A stretch of DNA of 64,000 bases from Takakia lepidozioides (Eukaryota > Streptophyta > Takakiopsida > Takakiales > Takakiaceae). The notes beneath the pieces are model-generated. The model had not been told where the DNA came from and did no database searches. It saw only the letters and a list, made by a program, of their open reading frames with translations. Position numbers and translations under genes: made by a program. Location: contig CM060731.1 in assembly GCA_030704615.1 (NCBI GenBank), positions 85,476,756 to 85,540,755 of the forward strand. Reading direction: 5' to 3'. Shown here piece after piece: positions 33,101 through 45,570 of the stretch (position 1 is its first letter; every line of letters begins with the position of its first letter).

Positions 33101-33484
33101 TCTTCTGATTCTGAAAGAGAATATGAAGGAAGTGAGGATGAAGTGAAGCAAGAGGCTTCACGAGTGCAAGGTAATGAAGGGACTTTGGCTGAAGTAATAT
33201 GCCAGACCAAAGCTGAGATTACTATTGGACAGCTATTGGCTGTGGCACCTCATTGTAGGCACAGGCTGTATCAAGCAATCAATCAGATTGCTCATGTGAC
33301 AGAGAACACAAACTTGAACAACAAGGTGACAAGTTATAATGTGAAGCCTGAAGGGCGAGAAATAGTCATGGACTTTGATGATTCTATGCCAGTAATCCAA
33401 TTGAGAATTGGAAGCACAGACTTGACTGATGTACTGATAGATGGAGGCTCAGGAGTGAATATCATGACAGACCAATTAAGGTAG
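30108..33484 (+). pseudogene. Ty3/gypsy element B gag-pro (stops in frame)
   Basis: From 30491 to 33484 one reading frame continues through stops at about 30861, 31021, 31235 and 31864. An N-terminal region of about 370 residues of unknown role precedes a Gly/Ser/Thr/Pro-rich linker. The Retrotrans_gag core follows: FPIYAGKGDPDVHISQFEHM, KKASEWYARF, AFRNRFRTSKTEDEVYGSLQ and ETVEEYMEKMELMMKKLAVV. Next come an acidic/Lys-rich stretch and three zinc-knuckle-like motifs: CAKCQNEGHTTAEC, CTICKMDNHTENC and CYYCNQAGHRKAAC. The protease follows an acidic linker, with VLIDGGSGVNIMTD (active-site D-G-G in place of D-T/S-G). A TAG at 33482-33484 sits within protease (LR*KLGL). All stops can be explained by one C-to-T or G-to-A change from Gln or Trp codons. 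Confidence 0.8.
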
Positions 33485-34630
33485 AAGCTTGGTCTGAGTA
33501 GTATGAAACCAGCCCCATTCACAGTAACAATGGCAGATCAAAGGAGTGTACAACCTTTAGGTTTGATAAGAGGAGTAAAGATACAGATCCAAGAGATGAT
33601 TTTAAAGATCACAGTGACTATGTTGAAAATGGATGATGTTATGGAAGCTTACTCCTTATTGCTGGGATGACTATGGCTGAAACAGGCCAGGGTATTCCAT
33701 GACTGCTACCAGAAGACCTCATGGAATCAGAGAGTATGACTGGAGGGGAGGACTTGATGAGGAGCAGGAAGCTACCCTGTTTGTTGCGCACCCAGAGTGG
33801 GAGCAGGTTGGAGAAATGCAACTGGGAGGCCTGAGTTGTTTTAAAGGTATTTGTTGTGGTGCAGTAACAACAACACCAATTGAGGGGGAAACAAGTAGTT
33901 ACCCACCACATTTCTATGAGGAAAGAGAGGGAGAAATGGAAATCCTAGAAGAACCAGCTACTGTGAGCTTACAGGATGAAGTAGTGGCTGGATGGACAAT
34001 CACAGCTGAAGAGCACGTGGGAGACGTGAATGTGGGAACTGAGGAGGAACCAAGAATGGTGAAAGTAGGGGCTGACTTGGAGCACAAATTCTTTGAGGAA
34101 GCTAAGAGCCTGTTTATTAAATACAAAGATGTATTTGCTTGGACCTATGAGGATCTGAAAGGGATACCACCTGAGATCTGCCAGCATAAGATTGAACTGG
34201 AACTAGGGTCGGTACCAATCAAATAGGCTAGGTATAGAATGAATCATAACTATGCACATAAGGTTGGGGAAGAGATCAAGAAGTTGGCTGAGGCTAAGTT
34301 CATATACCCGATAGAGTATACAACTTGGTTGTCACCCATTGTGATATTTCCCAAAAAGAATGGCAAACTGAGAGTTTGTGTGAACTATAAGAAGTTGAAT
34401 GCATGTACAAAGAAAGATCCTTTTCCTTTACCATTCACAGAAGTTGTACTGGACACTGTGGTAGGCCATGAGATGTACTCATTCATGGGTGGCTTCAGTG
34501 GGTATAACCAAGTGCAAGTGGCGGAAGAAGACCAGCGAAAGACAGCTTTTATCACAGACTAGGGTGCTTATGCATACAAAGTCATGTTTTTTGGACTTTG
34601 TAATGCACCAGCAACTTTCAGACGGGTGCA
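33485..34630 (+). pseudogene. Ty3/gypsy element B protease end and reverse transcriptase
   Basis: The protease frame runs on to about 33665, then pol is in another frame from about 33670. It has a connecting region with KDVFAWTYEDLKGIPPEICQ and HKIELELGSVPIK, then reverse transcriptase: YTTWLSPIVIFPKKNGKLRV, CVNYKKLNACTKKDPFPLPF, YSFMGGFSGYNQVQVAEEDQ, KTAFITD, and FFGLCNAPATFRR. The catalytic Asp of the usual LDxFSGYNQ motif is Gly here (MGGFSGYNQ). TAG stops lie at PIK* (34224-34226) and ITD* (34560-34562). The YVDD part is missing, because a MULE fragment begins at about 34635. The element is dead. Confidence 0.85.
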
Positions 34631-34634
34631 GATC

Positions 34635-35000
34635 ACGACTGCAAGATGGAATCGGCTAGAATTTTGCAGGCTCGGGTGACTCGTATCACCGAAGTCCCTG
34701 CCCCGGGGTATGGACGGATTTACACAGTGCTGTCTATTGGCTCAGTTCTTCATGGCAAAGAATATCATGTTACCGTGGGGAATTTCCCTACGTGCACTTG
34801 TCCGGATTTTGTAACGATGCGTGAGGGTGCTCTCGGCATGAGAGGGAAGTGGGTCTCTGCAAGCGTCAATATTACATATACCTTGTAATTATGTGCTGCG
34901 ACGGTAAGAGAGACCAATTCATTCACCAAGCCACACTAGGCTACGGAGAAGTCATCACCCTTCTGCAGCGGGACACCTCACGTAGGGCTCCGCCAGATTC
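34635..35000 (+). mobile_element. MULE transposase C-terminal fragment with SWIM finger
   Basis: Encodes VTRITEVPAPGYGRIYTVLS, LHGKEYHVTVGNFPTCTCPD (SWIM start) and, after a one-base shift near 34850, LCKRQYYIYL followed by RDQFIHQATLGYGEVITLLQ. It belongs to the same family as the transposase at 14.8-18.2 kb (both share the PTC-C-DF pattern). It abuts the RT sequence GLCNAPATFRR of element B and reads the same way. The SWIM His is Arg. No terminal repeat was seen, so the mechanism of insertion is unknown. Confidence 0.65.
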
Positions 35001-35560
35001 TCTTTGAACACATACGAGCCATGCCCGCTTCCCATGCTGGTTTCCAGGTTATCGTGTGAAGACTTTGCATTTAGGACAAACACATACATTTCGTTCACGG
35101 AACCAGGGCCAATGCACATGCCATTCATTGTAAGCGTCTATCTGTGAATTGAAATAAAGTGTGTCAATCATTCTGAGCTCAAATCTGCCATATTTTCATA
35201 TTCCTCTTTTTGTGCAGGCATTGCAGACATGGTGCATGGTGGCCCCCTTTGTTTTGTCCACGGTAATAGGTCCTCTTCCTGCAATCCTCGCCTATAGGAC
35301 CTGCTTCTCCAGCAGATTTGTGCCACTCATGCTTCCCTGAAGCGTGAGCTCAGCTCACGCTTTGCAGCTACAACGTGAGCTCAACTCCCAGGCTCACGGG
35401 GCTGGGCTCATGCCGTAGCTACGCTGTGGAACAGATTCTCTACCTCAAACCCACCACCTAGCCAGCTCACGCCAACTAGGCAAGACTTTGCTACAGAAGT
35501 TTGCTAGCTCGTGGACCGCTATCTGATCGATTACCCCCACCCCCCCACCCCCCCCAAAAA
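35001..35560. other. Non-genic stretch with one inverted repeat
   Basis: No domain. AAGCGTGAGC, loop TCA, then GCTCACGCTT at 35340-35362 is a perfect 10-bp inverted repeat. Related GTGAGCTCA motifs recur to about 35480. Confidence 0.5.
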
Positions 35561-37010
35561 AAAAAACCTCGCTTGCTCCTCAAGCTAACACAAACCCAGT
35601 CTCATACTACCCTCCCACCGGACATCCTAGCACTTCTTATAGACTCTTTCCAAATCACGCACTCTTATTACTCAGGCCCACTTACATGCCCTATGACACT
35701 CTCATCATACTCAAGCTCGCACCCCCGCGACTGCATATTTGGAGCCATTGGCTTTGCCTCCCAACATACCTGGACTGGCCGCGGCTTTGCACACCCGCCC
35801 CAAGGATCTCCCACGCATGACGCGTTACAATGGGCTCGCCTTGCGGCCCAATCCTCCCCCTCTGCTGCCACCATCCTGCTTCTGACATACCAACAACTGC
35901 CAATGACCCGCACCCCCTCCTCCAGCTTCCCCCCGAGGTTACGCCCTTAGCCGCAATTGACGTTTGGGGAGGGGGGATAGGGAATGTGGTGGCCTTCATG
36001 CCATGTGTATCTATTAAAAGGTGTTTGAGGCGGGATGGGAAGTCGGCGGGTATAAGGGTGTCTGCAGTGGTGCGGTGGACAAGCAGTATGAGGGTTAGGG
36101 TGGGTTCTCGATGTTTAAGGTATTTGGGGGGGGGGGCGATAATATTGGATCTGTTCTGCCCCTCGCCTCTATCCTAACATAAACAGCTCTAAAACATGGT
36201 CTCGTATGTCAGCCGTCCACCAGTCCCCCCTATCATACCTGTCCACACCAAACCCCCGTTATCCCAGAAGGATCTTCCTCTCAGATACCCACCAATACAT
36301 GGGCCACCAACATAAACACATCTTCTGGCCCCGCCTCTTTCCCTCCCCAAACTGTCCACTCTGTGCTAGCACCCACTCGACCCCCGACACTTGGCCCCAC
36401 CTACTCAGCCAATGCACACACCCCGTCATCCATGGCCTTCGTATCACTCGACATAACCATGTTGTCTGGCACATCCATAAGCTACTCCTACGCCGCCCTA
36501 AAACACGCTGGTTTTCACTCATCAATACCGGGACCTACCAGGGCAGGCTTCCTGACCACACGGTACCCCAATGGCTCCTGCCATGTACATGCCGGCAACC
36601 CTCACTCTGCACTTGCCCCGCCAGACTCTGTCCAGACATACTTCTAATCCACGGACTACCCATAAACGCACCACCGCCCAGCTCCCCATCCCCAAACCTT
36701 ACCATACACTTTATTGAATTCACATATTGTAATGATCGCTACCCCGGCTTTTCCACAAAAAACACCAAAAATACGCTCCACTCATTCTAGCCATTCGTCA
36801 CCGTGGGTGGTCTACAGGCCCCTCATGGTCATTACTGCCGGTACCAGAGGCGGCATCCACAATGCTAGTATTTATGCTCTTCATAATAACCTCAAAATAC
36901 CTATCTCTCCTATACACAAATGCATCAAAGCTATCCACCTGACTGCGTTGCACCCCCTCAGTGCTATTATCACCAACAAGAAGGATTCTTCCTGATGTTT
37001 ACAAGGTTCG
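35561..37010 (+). mobile_element. LINE 3' part, copy 1 (decayed)
   Basis: Matches the copy at 49.3-52 kb: LPPDILALLIDSFQITHSYY and GPLTCPM near 35620-35690, and the C-terminal zinc-binding region HIFWPRLFPSPNCPLC, TWPHLLSQCTHP, HGLRITRHNHVVWHIHKLLL and LTIHFIEFTYCNDRYPG at 36270-36750, ending with TRGGIHNASI near 36860. About 250 bp near 35950-36190 corresponds poorly, so RNase H is largely lost. Frames change several times. It lacks the upstream reverse transcriptase body, as 5'-truncated LINEs do. Confidence 0.65.
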
Positions 37011-38429
37011 TACTACATCGGCCTAATGCCAGCGGGGGTGGAGCGGCGCTCCGCCCTCCCACCATGATCTTGTCTACGTCTTAGCAAGGCTTTAGTTATG
37101 ACTATCTTTTAGGGTTCCGCCAAATCCCTAATCTCCTCGTCTTCCTAAGCTCTCCAGATTAGCAGTCCTATACTTAACCATTGTAGCCGCCATGGCCTCT
37201 GCTACCTCTCTATGTGCTCTCACGCGTTGCTCTCACCGCCTCACCCCTTTCTCTAGCAATGTCTTCTACTGCTTTGCCATAGCGCTTCTTTTGAGCTCCT
37301 CCTTGGCGTTTTCAGACTGGATTACGCCAGCAAACAATCTCCAGCACCATCGACCTCCGCCGCCATAGCTCTACCCCCTGGCTTCCTCCCTACGATAAGG
37401 ACCCGCTGCGCGAATGGGTACTCTTCCACACCCCCCCCCCCCCCCCTCCTTGTATTATGAAAGGAGCTATGCTACGATATGAACCAACTCAACCCTTCAT
37501 CTCCCTCATGGAATTTCTTGGGCAACAGAATATACTTCCCCAAACATTGTCAACAGTGCAAGATCAGAATCACTCTGTTCCGCTCTGGTGGCCTCAATCG
37601 AGCGGCATGCACACTTTGGAAGACAACTTTATTTCTATTTGCAACGCGTCTTCCCTCAGGGTGGTTTACATAGCCCCCGCAGGACTGGAGTTCTCTACAT
37701 CAGTTTTCTTTTGCAAGTTGCAAACACCACACATCACAATACGTCGTCACCAACAGGAGTGATTTCACCAACCTGCTATCGTCATCCACTCCAAGCTGCT
37801 ACCTAAATACTGTTCCTAGCGGAAAAGGGCGGAGCTACCTTCCAAGGCAAAGTATAAGGTCTCTCTAACCAGGCCAACAGATCTCTGTTTACAGCCTAGT
37901 TACTCTCAGGATGATCGCAAGCTGTTGCACAAGGCGCCAACCCCCTCTCAGAGGCACAGACGAGATCACTACTTCTATCTCCCAAATGCCGAACTGGAGC
38001 CTTCTACACGTCGTACACCCAACCGACACTACATTGCGTCAGAGGCTCTTCACTGCTGCATCCCTACTCTGCCCCCGTTGGCACCTCACCCGGGGTCTTC
38101 ACTCAACCATCTCTGTCTATATATCTGTTTCCCACATTTGATCGCACATTACCAGGTACCATCGTTGCAACATCTATGCCTATTCACTTATGCTCCTCTC
38201 AGGTACCATGTCTTCCCATCCTCTCAATTCACTACTCTGTCCCAATTCTGCCTCCCTCAGCATGCCAGGTGCGCAAAGGCATGGGCAGGTCATTTCCCAG
38301 CTTCCAGATCATCAGAGCCGGATTTGAATCAGGTGATAGAGTGAGGGCTGCCCTTGCCAAGGGGTTACAGGGGCCCGTTCACAAAAACCATCACATGGCT
38401 GCCAGTGCTCATGCGACTGGCTCCACCGA
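37011..38429. other. No gene recognised
   Basis: C-rich coding-like low-complexity sequence with a C-run at about 37434-37446. No domain recognised in the open frames at 37457-37762 or 37925-38344. It may contain the LINE 3' region. Confidence 0.5.
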
Positions 38430-38566
38430 ACCATGCAGATAGAGCTATATCCGAATACCAATGCTTCTCAGATCGCCGCGACCCTTTTGAGGACATGCCA
38501 GATCTAAAAGAGCTCAATATGTTGCCACACGAATGGTGGGATCTGATTGGAGCTTTAGGAGTATAA
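38430..38566 (+). pseudogene. Possible hAT-type transposase C-terminal fragment
   Basis: Frame encoding EYQCFSDRRDPFEDMPDLKE with ELNMLPHEWWDLIGALGV before a stop. The W-W-D-L-x-G block after an acidic DPF segment is reminiscent of the hAT dimerisation region, where WW begins the motif. Only about 40 residues, so tentative. Confidence 0.3.
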
Positions 38567-39290
38567 CTTGTCAGATCCTCTTCAAATTCGGTCAAAGAGG
38601 TTTTTAACAACGGAAGAAAATAGCCCATCTCCAGTCCTTCTCTGAAACATTGGACTTGCTTTTCGCATAACCAATTCTCCCACTGAAGTCTCCCACTAGG
38701 AGGAGCCTTACTCAATCGTTGTTGACATACTTTTCAATTTGCCAGTCCTGAAGTTTTTTTCTCTGAGGTTTTCCTCCATTTTCCCTCTAAGCTCTACGAC
38801 TTTTCTGCACCAAATTTTCATTTCATTTCATTTTCATACTTCTCATCTTTGGTCCTGGTTGAAGAGGGAATTTCACATGTCATTTTCCGTTTTTCAAATT
38901 TTAAGCAATTTTCATTTCTCTTTGTTTTTATTTGGTGGTCTGACTTTTTATCCTCTCTCTTGTTTTCTTCAGATCCATTTTCTCCCATGAGATCCAGGCG
39001 CTTCCCAAAAGTCGTTATATAACGCCATTTTCTTTCCAAATCTCATAGTGTGTACTTTTATTTTTTATTTTTTTTGGCAATTTAGGATTTAGGATTGACA
39101 TACCTATTTTATAGTACCTTGCTTTTTATGTTAGCATTACCCCTAACCCTTACTATTTTCTGCAAATGGCCCATGAACTATTCATACCATAACCATAGCC
39201 ATAACCATAACCATTATGGTTATTGAAATGTCTTCTCCCTTCACATTTGCGCTAGCTTTTTCCTTTGTTTTGGATTGACATGCATTTAGA
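38567..39290. other. AT-rich non-genic stretch
   Basis: No coding signal. Long T-rich tracts, and AACCATAACCATAACC-type short repeats near 39187-39215. Confidence 0.6.
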
Positions 39291-40830
39291 CATGTTACAG
39301 TTTGCTTTCTATGTTACATCTTAATACTAGGTCCAGGTTCCAACGACGAGTCTTTCATTTAAATACTTGTCCATAATATTAGGTTATTCATTTTTTTTTT
39401 TTGTTTACTAGTACCCTACTAACAACACTAAGTTCTAGCGAAGTCTGGAGTTTTCCATAAGTGTTTGTCTATTTTGTAACTTAAACAAAAACTCTAAACC
39501 CTTACCATAAACCCTTACTAGAAAACCCTAAACATTTACCCTTAACCCAATACCCCAAAACCCTTTCCCTTCCCTTTGCAAATGGGAATCAACTTTCCAT
39601 ACCATAACCATAACCATTTTGGTTATCCAAATCTCTTCAATGTATCCAAATTTCCATTTTGTACCCTACTAACACACACTAAGTTGTAGCGAGTGCGAGT
39701 CTTCCGGCATGTATGCTCACCATTTCTGCCTTCAACCCAAGCCCTAAACCCTCGTCAAAAACCCTAAGCAAAACCCTACACCATTGTTACCTCTAAACCC
39801 TTACCCTTCCCCTGCAACTGGGAATGAAGTATCCATACCATAACCATAACTATTTATGGTTATTCAAATCTCTTCGCCCTTCACCTTGTGCAAGGTTTTG
39901 CCTTTGGTTTGGATTGACATGCACTTACCTTTTTTAATCGAACTTTGCTTTCTATGTATCTTAATACCAGGTTCCAAGGACGAGTCTTTCATTTAAATAC
40001 TTGTCCGATGCAATGACTACACTTCCATAATATTAGGTTCTTCATTTTTATTTTGTTTAGTACTACAGGCTTACTAACAACACTAAGTTGTAGCGAGTGC
40101 GAGTCTTCCGGCATGTATGCTCACCATTTCTGCCTTTAACCCAAACCCTAAACCCTCGTCGGGAACCCTAAACAAAACCCTACGCCATTGTTACGTCTAA
40201 ACCCTTACCCTTCCCCTGCAAATGGGAATGAAGTATCTATACCATAACCATATGTATCTTAATACTAGGTTCCAAGGACGAATCCTCAATCTAAATACTT
40301 CTCCGGCCCAATGACTCTTCCATAATATTTGTTTCTCCATTTTTTTATTTTTTTATTTTATCCTACTAACACACACCAAGTTCTATCGACTGTGAGTCTT
40401 CCATATTTGTTTGTCCAATATTGTTCTTAAACCCAAACCGAAAACCCTACCTTTACCATCACCCCTAAACCATTAATCTTACCATAAATCAATAACTTTA
40501 GTGTACTACCCTAGTTATACTCCAAACCTTGTTGTACTACCATGTTACCTCTTCTCAATATTTCATGCTCTTTTAATATTTTCTTTTGTTGGATAAGGTA
40601 TGATAGAATGATTACAGGGATATCAAATTCATCAACCATTTCTTAATTCTACCGAGTGTGAGTCCATCATATTTGTTTGTCCTTTTGTACCCTAAATCCA
40701 AACCCTAAACCCTTACCCTTACTGTAAACCCAAACCTTATTACACTTCTCTCTAGTTACACCCCAAACCTTATTGTACTACCCTAGTACCTCTTTTGAAT
40801 GTTTCATGCTATTCTAATATTTTATTGCCC
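39291..40830. repeat. Degenerate 250-400-bp tandem repeat with telomere-like motifs
   Basis: Units share AAGTTGTAGCGAGTGCGAGT (at 39681 and 40084), with more diverged copies near 39430, 40376 and 40648. Each is followed by runs like AACCCTAAACCC, so the plant telomere heptamer CCCTAAA occurs many times in a broken form. Unit spacing is about 253, 403, 292 and 268 bp. It could be an old subtelomeric-like or interstitial telomeric repeat; no perfect telomere array is present. Confidence 0.7.
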
Positions 40831-41261
40831 TTGTCACATCCAAAACATGATTCATTCCATTGGCGTGGTATGTGAACATTGTGCTTCATATGAAGATTCA
40901 ATCAATAAAATTACTAGCAAGTTGTATCGAGTATGGTAGAGTTTGAGTTTGGCCATGTTCGATGCGACCCATTTGTTTATCGTGATCCTGCAATGGAATA
41001 TTACTTTATTCGATTTCCAAGTGGACATTCAATGAATTGTTCAATACTGCTACTTCACACATTGAGCACTTCAATGTCAAATGGACCTCTTATATGACAC
41101 ATTTTAAAACAAGTATGACATCACCTGAAATTTCACAAAGTTCAATCACACATTACACCATGATATTATTAATATTTCAATTTTAATACAAATATATATT
41201 AAGTTTAGTCCGGATTTAAGCCAAAAGTCCAGAATTAATTAAAATAGTGTTCAATAAAAAA

Positions 41262-42830
41262 TGCCCAAAAAAAAAAGTCGCTCACTATTGCAGAATTATG
41301 AATTATGTTCGTTCCCAAATTTGGCACGCACGTTGCATACGGTTACATTACACGCCCCATTCAAAAACGAAATGAAAAAAAAATCGTGAGCACGCGAAAC
41401 ACAGTCCAACAGGTCCCAAAGCAATAGCAGATCCAACAGAATACATTCAACGGGTGAACGGATGGTTGCCCATCCAAATTATTTTTGTTTGCTTCCAAAC
41501 TTTGCCAGTACGTTCGAGACACCCTCTCACAGATCCCGGACTAATATGAGATCAATCGAAATTCATTCGATGGCTCAACGGATGGTTGGCCATCGAAATG
41601 ATTTTGGTTCGCTTTGAGACTTGGCCACTATGTTCAATGTGCCATGTAAGAGGCCCTGGAGTAATATGAGATCAATCGAAATTCGTTCAGTGGGCCAATG
41701 GATGGTTGCCCATCCAAATGATTTTCTTTCACTTTGAAGCTTGGCCAGTGTGTTCAATGTACCCTCTGATACGTCCCAGTGTAATACGAGATCAATCGAA
41801 ATTCGTTCGATTGTCCAATGAGGCGTTCACTTGCCATCTGGTTTTTGTTCAATGCGAAAAAGAAATCATGCAATGCGTGCACGACTATTGCACCCATTAA
41901 ACGGATGTGGTTGGAGCCCCTCTTTTGCCCCCATGTGCTGAAACATGTGTGGAGACACATTAGACGAATAAATCATTTGCCTCCCCATCGACGCGTTCAC
42001 CCCTCAAGCCATTCCACAATTCAATTGAATTTAAATTCATTTAAAGCCAATAAATATGTTTGCACTGCCTTTCATTGGGGGTTTCTGGTACGTCACGATT
42101 TTGTTTTTGGCTCAATTTTGTTCTGCGGCTTCAAGCATCCCACCGCTACTGCCCCGCCAAAATTTGGACTAATAAAAAATGCCCCAAAAAAAAAAGTGTT
42201 CTCTTCGCTCACTATTGCAAAACTCTCTATGAAGAATGCATGGAGTTGAACACAAATCAAGTTTGGAGTGCAAAACAGGGAAGAAACTGTGGTTTTGGGT
42301 CCAAATGAATTATGTTCGTTCCCAAATTTGGCATGCACGTTGCATATGGCTACATTACACGCCCCATTAAAAACCGGAATGAAAAAAAAATCGTGAGCAA
42401 GCAAAACACAGTCCAACGGGTCCCAAAGTAATAGCAGATCCAACGAAATACATTCAACGGGTGAACGGATGGTTGCCCATCCAAATTATTTTTGTTTGCT
42501 TCCAACCTTTGCCAGTACGTTTGAGACACCTTCTCACAGGTCCCAGACTAATATGAGATCAATCAAAATTCATTCGATGGCTCAACGGATGGTTGGCCAT
42601 CGAAATGATTTTGGTTCGCTTTGAGACTTGGCCACTATGTTCAATGTGCCATGTAAGAGGCCCTAGAGTAATATGAGATCAATCGAAATTCGTTCAATAG
42701 GCCAACGGATGGTTGCCCATCCAAATGATTTTCGTTCGTTGGCCGGTATGTTCAATGTACCCTCTGATACGTGCCAGTGTAATATGAGATCAATCGAAAT
42801 TATTTTGTGCTTTGAGAACTTTGTAGGTAT
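41262..42830. repeat. 1-kb direct duplication containing a 120-bp tandem repeat
   Basis: About 600 bp starting near 41301 recurs from about 42308, roughly 1007 bp later, with few differences (shared TTCGTTCCCAAATTTGGCA and GAAATACATTCAACGGGTGA). Within each copy a unit of about 120 bp repeats three to four times (CGGATGGTTGCCCATCCAAAT near 41459 and variants at about 41579 and 41700; ATATGAGATCAATC). No coding function. Confidence 0.8.
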
Positions 42831-43192
42831 GTTCGTAGAAAGATCATAGATTTTGCGAAATGATTATGAAATACGCAGGGACCAGGCGAAATTTGTTTGG
42901 AAGACGACCTTTCGTAACTCGTTATAACTTATTGGTTAAGATCAATTTTTCCTTGTTCTCCAACTTTCGGAGTTCATTGCAAATACCCACATACACGTCA
43001 TGACCAAATATGACACCATTGTAAATTTGTTTACAGGGTGAACTACTTCTTCCCCATCACACGAGTGTAAATGTGAAGAAACGCTGCTTATGCAATTGAA
43101 ATTGGCAGGTGCCGCACATGTGCATTGTGTATTAACAAAATTGGTGATATACAAAATTGGCGGAATGCCATCACTGTGTTTTCCAACAATAT
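42831..43192. other. No gene recognised
   Basis: AT-rich sequence without domains. Confidence 0.5.
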
Positions 43193-45570
43193 TCAAGGTA
43201 CAACAAAAATGCATATTGTATATGTACTACGCTGCCAGTCATTAAAAGCGTCCGAGGATAAGGAATTTGATGTTGTGGCCTGATTTGCACTGCCAATTGC
43301 CAGAGCTTGCGACCGTGATCTCGTGATCAATGAGGGGCCCAATGGCATGTGATCAATTCTGGCTTGCATCCGCCTACTTCGCGGCGAAAGTTGACTTTCT
43401 TCTTCACTCTCACGACGTGGCGGAGGTGGATCGAGAACAAATGCTCGGGCTGCATGCAAATCGGCAACGAGGCCATCCACATCCGGCAATAGAGCCCCCG
43501 AAACACAATGATAACGGTCTATCCATAGTCGCCTCCATTTCTCTACAACTGCATTGATGGTACTTTTAAAACTTTCCAACTGCCTCTCGCGGGCCCTGTC
43601 CTTAATCATTGTGTCGTTTCGATGATAAGCCGCCTCGTACGCCTCATTCATTTGACGTTGACATATTATAGCATCTTCCAGTTCGGACAACAACAAATGT
43701 CTCCCAATTGGTTGTCGGTCATACAATTCGTTCTCCTCTGGCACCCATGGAACCTGTGGGAGCCGGATAAACCTGGACATTTTTGAATCCAATGCCCTCC
43801 CAGATTGCGGCAAAACTGCTCTCTCTCCCACCAATCTCGAATGCCTCCCGCACGTATGGTTATCTCCCAGAGATGTGATCTAGAAATACTGGGGATCTTT
43901 GATGTATGCAGGGTTTCCGGCATGTATACCATACATCTCTCTGTCTGCATCCCATACCAAGTTCTTGCCCCAATGCACACAATTCAAAAATGTGAATGGT
44001 AGCCCATCCAATGGGAGATTGTGTCGATTGTATTCAAAATCTATGGGCATCCGTTCCTCCAAGCCCACCAGCTCTTAGAAACGGCGATGGATTGGTGTAC
44101 GACATTCTGGGCAAGTGCTCATCCGCAAGGCTTGCGGGATAAGACATGTGAGATGGAACATATGTCCACATGATCCAAGCACATGACATCCCTTTGGGCC
44201 GTATGGATTCCTACACATCGAACAAACTATGTCATCTGATATCCATGACGGCAAAATGCCTCGTGGTATCTCCTCCCTCTTGGCCGGTTTGATGTGGCTG
44301 GTCATCCTTGTTGTGGTGTCCCACTCTTCCTCTATTTCCAATTCCTAGTTAATGCTTCTGTTCGATCCCGAAATTTTATGCTCACATCGATCGAACATAG
44401 AATCCACATCTGCCCAATTGGTATATCCGGCGAACACGCTTGATGCGATGCGGAGATCGTTCTACCTTTGCATGTTGGCATAAATGCTATCCACGCTACG
44501 GTTCGACATGCGTGCGACACGTTGCAAGCCTGATAGTGCCCTCTCTACTCGTGCTTCTCTGGAGGCCAAATGGGTCGCCCATTGTACCCAATTCTCCCAA
44601 TCGCCATTCAATGGGATCCATGCCCGAATCTCCAGCGTTTTGGACAAGCGCCATGCAATTGCCATGACAATGTCCCGCTCCTTTGTCACACGGTCGACAT
44701 CTAATATCGGGTTCATCTTGGATTGAATGGCGACCCTCGAGCATTCCCCGGTTTCCAGTACTGGTTCTTTTCATTTCCTCCTTCTCTCATCCGCAATTCG
44801 CTGTTCCTCAACTATGGTTTCATCGGCCACAGGGTCAAGGACGTCCGTAATTTCGTGAATGATGAGGTCAATACTGCGATCGGACATCGCAAACTCCGCG
44901 TCCATGTCCACGACGTTTGTTCGATATCCTCATTGTGGACAACAGTGCCTTCATTGTTTAGAGGCATGTCTTGCAATCTAGCTTCCAACTCGGCTATGCG
45001 CAGTGTTTGCCAGTCTAGTCGGTCTTGCACGGTCCTGATTTGCTGGTCTCTTTCCGCCAGTTGTTCCTCTAACGTTGCAGCAGGTTGTATTCCGAACGTG
45101 TCCGGGATGTACTCCAAATCATATAACAACCTTGCGTTCCTCCTACTAGCAGTTTGCCAATTCACTGGACGCAAGAGTATGACCTCCACGTACAACATGG
45201 CTGCCAAGGTGTACGAGATTTGGCCCTTTTAGAGAGATTGACCCCACAATGTGCAATGCACCTCATTCGCCCTATGCTGAAAATGCAAGTTCGTGCAAGA
45301 CCTGGACTCTGTGTAATTGTTTCAGGTTTGCACGTCATGACTATCCAAAGGCCGATTGATGTGGTACCATTTCACGAATTTTTTGCATCTCGCCATCGGC
45401 CACATGAACTCTTCCGGAACATCCTCCCAGCCCTCTTCTGCTAGTATGCTAGGGTCACCATATACTTCTCAATTCAAGTCTTGCCTTGACCCTTTGATTT
45501 TCTTAGGGGGCGGTCCATGTTCATTGGGGTCATCTCTTCCATGACGGTCATCATCCTGGCCCTCTGCCAT
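43193..45570 (-). CDS. Unknown protein with RING-H2 finger and coiled coil (exons unresolved)
   Basis: The family is not recognised apart from one domain. Reading leftward from a good ATG at 45568-45570: MAEGQDDDRHGRDDPNEHGP with a basic PPPKKIKG (possible nuclear signal), EEGWEDVPEEFMWPMARCKK, NARLLYDLEYIPDTFGIQPA with the coiled coil LEEQLAERDQQIRTVQDRLD (45060-45200), a WENWVQWATHLASREARVER block (about 44570), and at 44075-44341 a RING-H2-like finger: CSMC, then CGHMFHLTC, CPEC. It ends in LLLSELEDAIICQRQMNEAY and an acidic/Arg-rich tail (43193-43834). The finger would suggest an E3 ubiquitin ligase or another zinc role. A stop at about 45469 and several frame changes mean introns or decay; I resolved no complete splice model. 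Confidence 0.5.

Noticed and set aside
37109-37330. Possible retained host coding exon (ATGGCCTCTGCTACC context)
   Set aside because: Frames close quickly and no domain is visible; left as unassigned.
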